A stretch of 64,000 nucleotides of DNA from Halomonas citrativorans (lineage in GTDB: Bacteria; Pseudomonadota; Gammaproteobacteria; Pseudomonadales; Halomonadaceae), in NCBI RefSeq assembly GCF_900163645.1, contig NZ_FUKM01000057.1, positions 1 through 64,000 of the forward strand, given 5' to 3'. This document shows positions 63,229 to 64,000 of this stretch, piece after piece. Both the position numbers and the translations under genes were made by a program. The notes under the pieces are model-generated. The model saw only the letters and a program-made list of their open reading frames with translations, ran no database searches and had not been told where the DNA came from. Every line of letters starts with the position of its first letter. Position 1 is the stretch's first letter.

Positions 63229-64000
63229 TTACAGTGGGATTAGCTTGGCAAATCCCAGCACTAGCCACTTAACGCCCTCGCCTTCAAAGCTCACTTGTAC
63301 TCTGGCGCGTGCGCCTTCGCCTTCGGCATTAAGAATAATGCCTTCACCAAAGACGGCGTGGCCAACGCGTTGGCCCACATGCAGGGCAGGTAAATCGCCA
63401 TCGCTTTCAACACGCTGCTGCGCAAAGCTTGTGCGGGCGGCGGTCACTGGGCGTGAGATATGGCCGCGCAGGCGAACCTCTTCAAGCAGGTGTGGCGGTA
63501 ATTCACGCAAGAAGCGCGAGGGGCGAGGAAACACCTCTTTGCCGTGTAAGCGGCGAGTTTCTGCGTGGGTCAGGTAGAGTTTCTGCATGGCGCGGGTAAC
63601 GCCCACGTAGCAGAGCCTGCGCTCTTCTTCCAAACGCCCCGGCTCTTCGAGCGACATTTTATGCGGGAACAGGCCCTCTTCCACACCGGCAATAAACACC
63701 ACCGGGAACTCCAGACCTTTGGCAGAGTGAAGTGTCATCAGTTGTACGCTATCTTCAAACTCTTCAGCTTCATGGTCGCCCGCGTTAAGCGCCGCCTCGG
63801 AAAGAAATGCCTCCAGAGCAGCCATGCCTTCACCCGCCTCGGGTGCTTCAAACGCATCACTTTGGGTAAAGGCTCGGGCAGCGGTGACCAGTTCTTCGAG
63901 GTTTTCGACCCGCGCCTGGCCTTTCTCACCGCGCTCACTTTTATGGTGCTCAATCAGGCCCGTGTGCTCGGTGACGTGGTCGATAATTTCGTAAAGGGTT
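63229..64000 (-). CDS. uvrD: DNA helicase II UvrD, C-terminal part (cut by window edge)
   Basis: The last 257 or so codons of a superfamily 1 helicase; the frame runs open through the right end of the window, so the N-terminal two thirds lie outside. Visible motifs are LMTLHSAKGLEFPVVFIAG (V) and YVGVTRAMQKLYLTHAE (VI). The UvrD C-terminal tudor-like tail is VGQRVGHAVFGEGIILNAEG. This tail distinguishes it from the Rep gene also present. UvrD acts in mismatch and nucleotide excision repair. Confidence 0.93.
   Translation of the reverse strand, partial: TLYEIIDHVTEHTGLIEHHKSERGEKGQARVENLEELVTAARAFTQSDAFEAPEAGEGMAALEAFLSEAALNAGDHEAEEFEDSVQLMTLHSAKGLEFPVVFIAGVEEGLFPHKMSLEEPGRLEEERRLCYVGVTRAMQKLYLTHAETRRLHGKEVFPRPSRFLRELPPHLLEEVRLRGHISRPVTAARTSFAQQRVESDGDLPALHVGQRVGHAVFGEGIILNAEGEGARARVQVSFEGEGVKWLVLGFAKLIPL

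Noticed and set aside
63229..63825. Treating the 198-residue frame as a complete small protein
   Set aside because: The same frame is open to the window edge and continues with helicase sequence, so it is the C-terminal part of UvrD.

Overview
The window is chromosomal DNA from a gammaproteobacterium, most likely Halomonas or a close relative. This rests on the NhaD-type sodium/proton antiporter, the gene order and the protein families; no rRNA or tRNA was found to confirm it. Much of the backbone follows the order I know from Pseudomonas aeruginosa PA533x-PA536x: pyrE, a crc-like gene, rph, yicC, then gmk, rpoZ, spoT, ridA, then oxyR, recG, then an HU gene, rubredoxin reductase, ubiC, ubiA, phoB, phoR, and finally phoU-pstB-pstA-pstC-pstS.

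Layout. 0.3-9.2 kb: nhaD, a CBS protein, a QseBC-type two-component system, a GNAT acetyltransferase, a 27-residue membrane peptide, a cytochrome c5-type protein, rep and trmL. 9.2-12.6 kb: pyrE, crc-like, rph, yicC. 12.6-30.9 kb: a defence island, with every gene on the minus strand, inserted between yicC and gmk. 31.0-35.3 kb: pirin, an AlkA-like glycosylase, an MFS transporter, a glycine-zipper lipoprotein and an extensin-like protein, plus a 174-bp hairpin repeat. 35.4-39.2 kb: gmk, rpoZ, spoT, ridA. 39.2-40.5 kb: a TnpB-only IS200/IS605-type element. 40.5-51.6 kb: an SDR epimerase, oxyR-recG, a YccS-like protein, a CurA-like reductase, HU, rubredoxin reductase, ubiC and ubiA. 51.6-61.4 kb: the phosphate regulon (phoBR and pstSCAB-phoU), interrupted by two paralogous small secreted proteins and cysZ. 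61.5-64 kb: a YciA-like thioesterase, a TRAP solute-binding protein and the 3' part of uvrD, cut by the window edge.

The defence island is the most unusual part. In transcription order it reads: YhcG-like nuclease, HsdR, an AAA ATPase plus RloB/TOPRIM pair (AbiL/RloAB-like), HsdM, HsdS in two coupled pieces, and a 1182-residue SF1 helicase-phospholipase D fusion (Mokosh type II-like). The fusion's start codon overlaps the hsdS stop codon. A short gap follows, then an unrecognised PD-(D/E)XK-like protein, a Dcm-type methyltransferase, an EcoRII-type endonuclease and Vsr. So at least four kinds of defence module are stacked head to tail, two of them physically joined to a type I restriction operon.

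Other points of interest are the ExoIII-fold Crc homologue that has lost its catalytic residues, a TnpB whose RuvC glutamate appears relocated as in Fanzors, an 11-bp-phased tandem Pho box array before phoB, and a Pho box plus 12-codon leader ORF between pstS and pstC.
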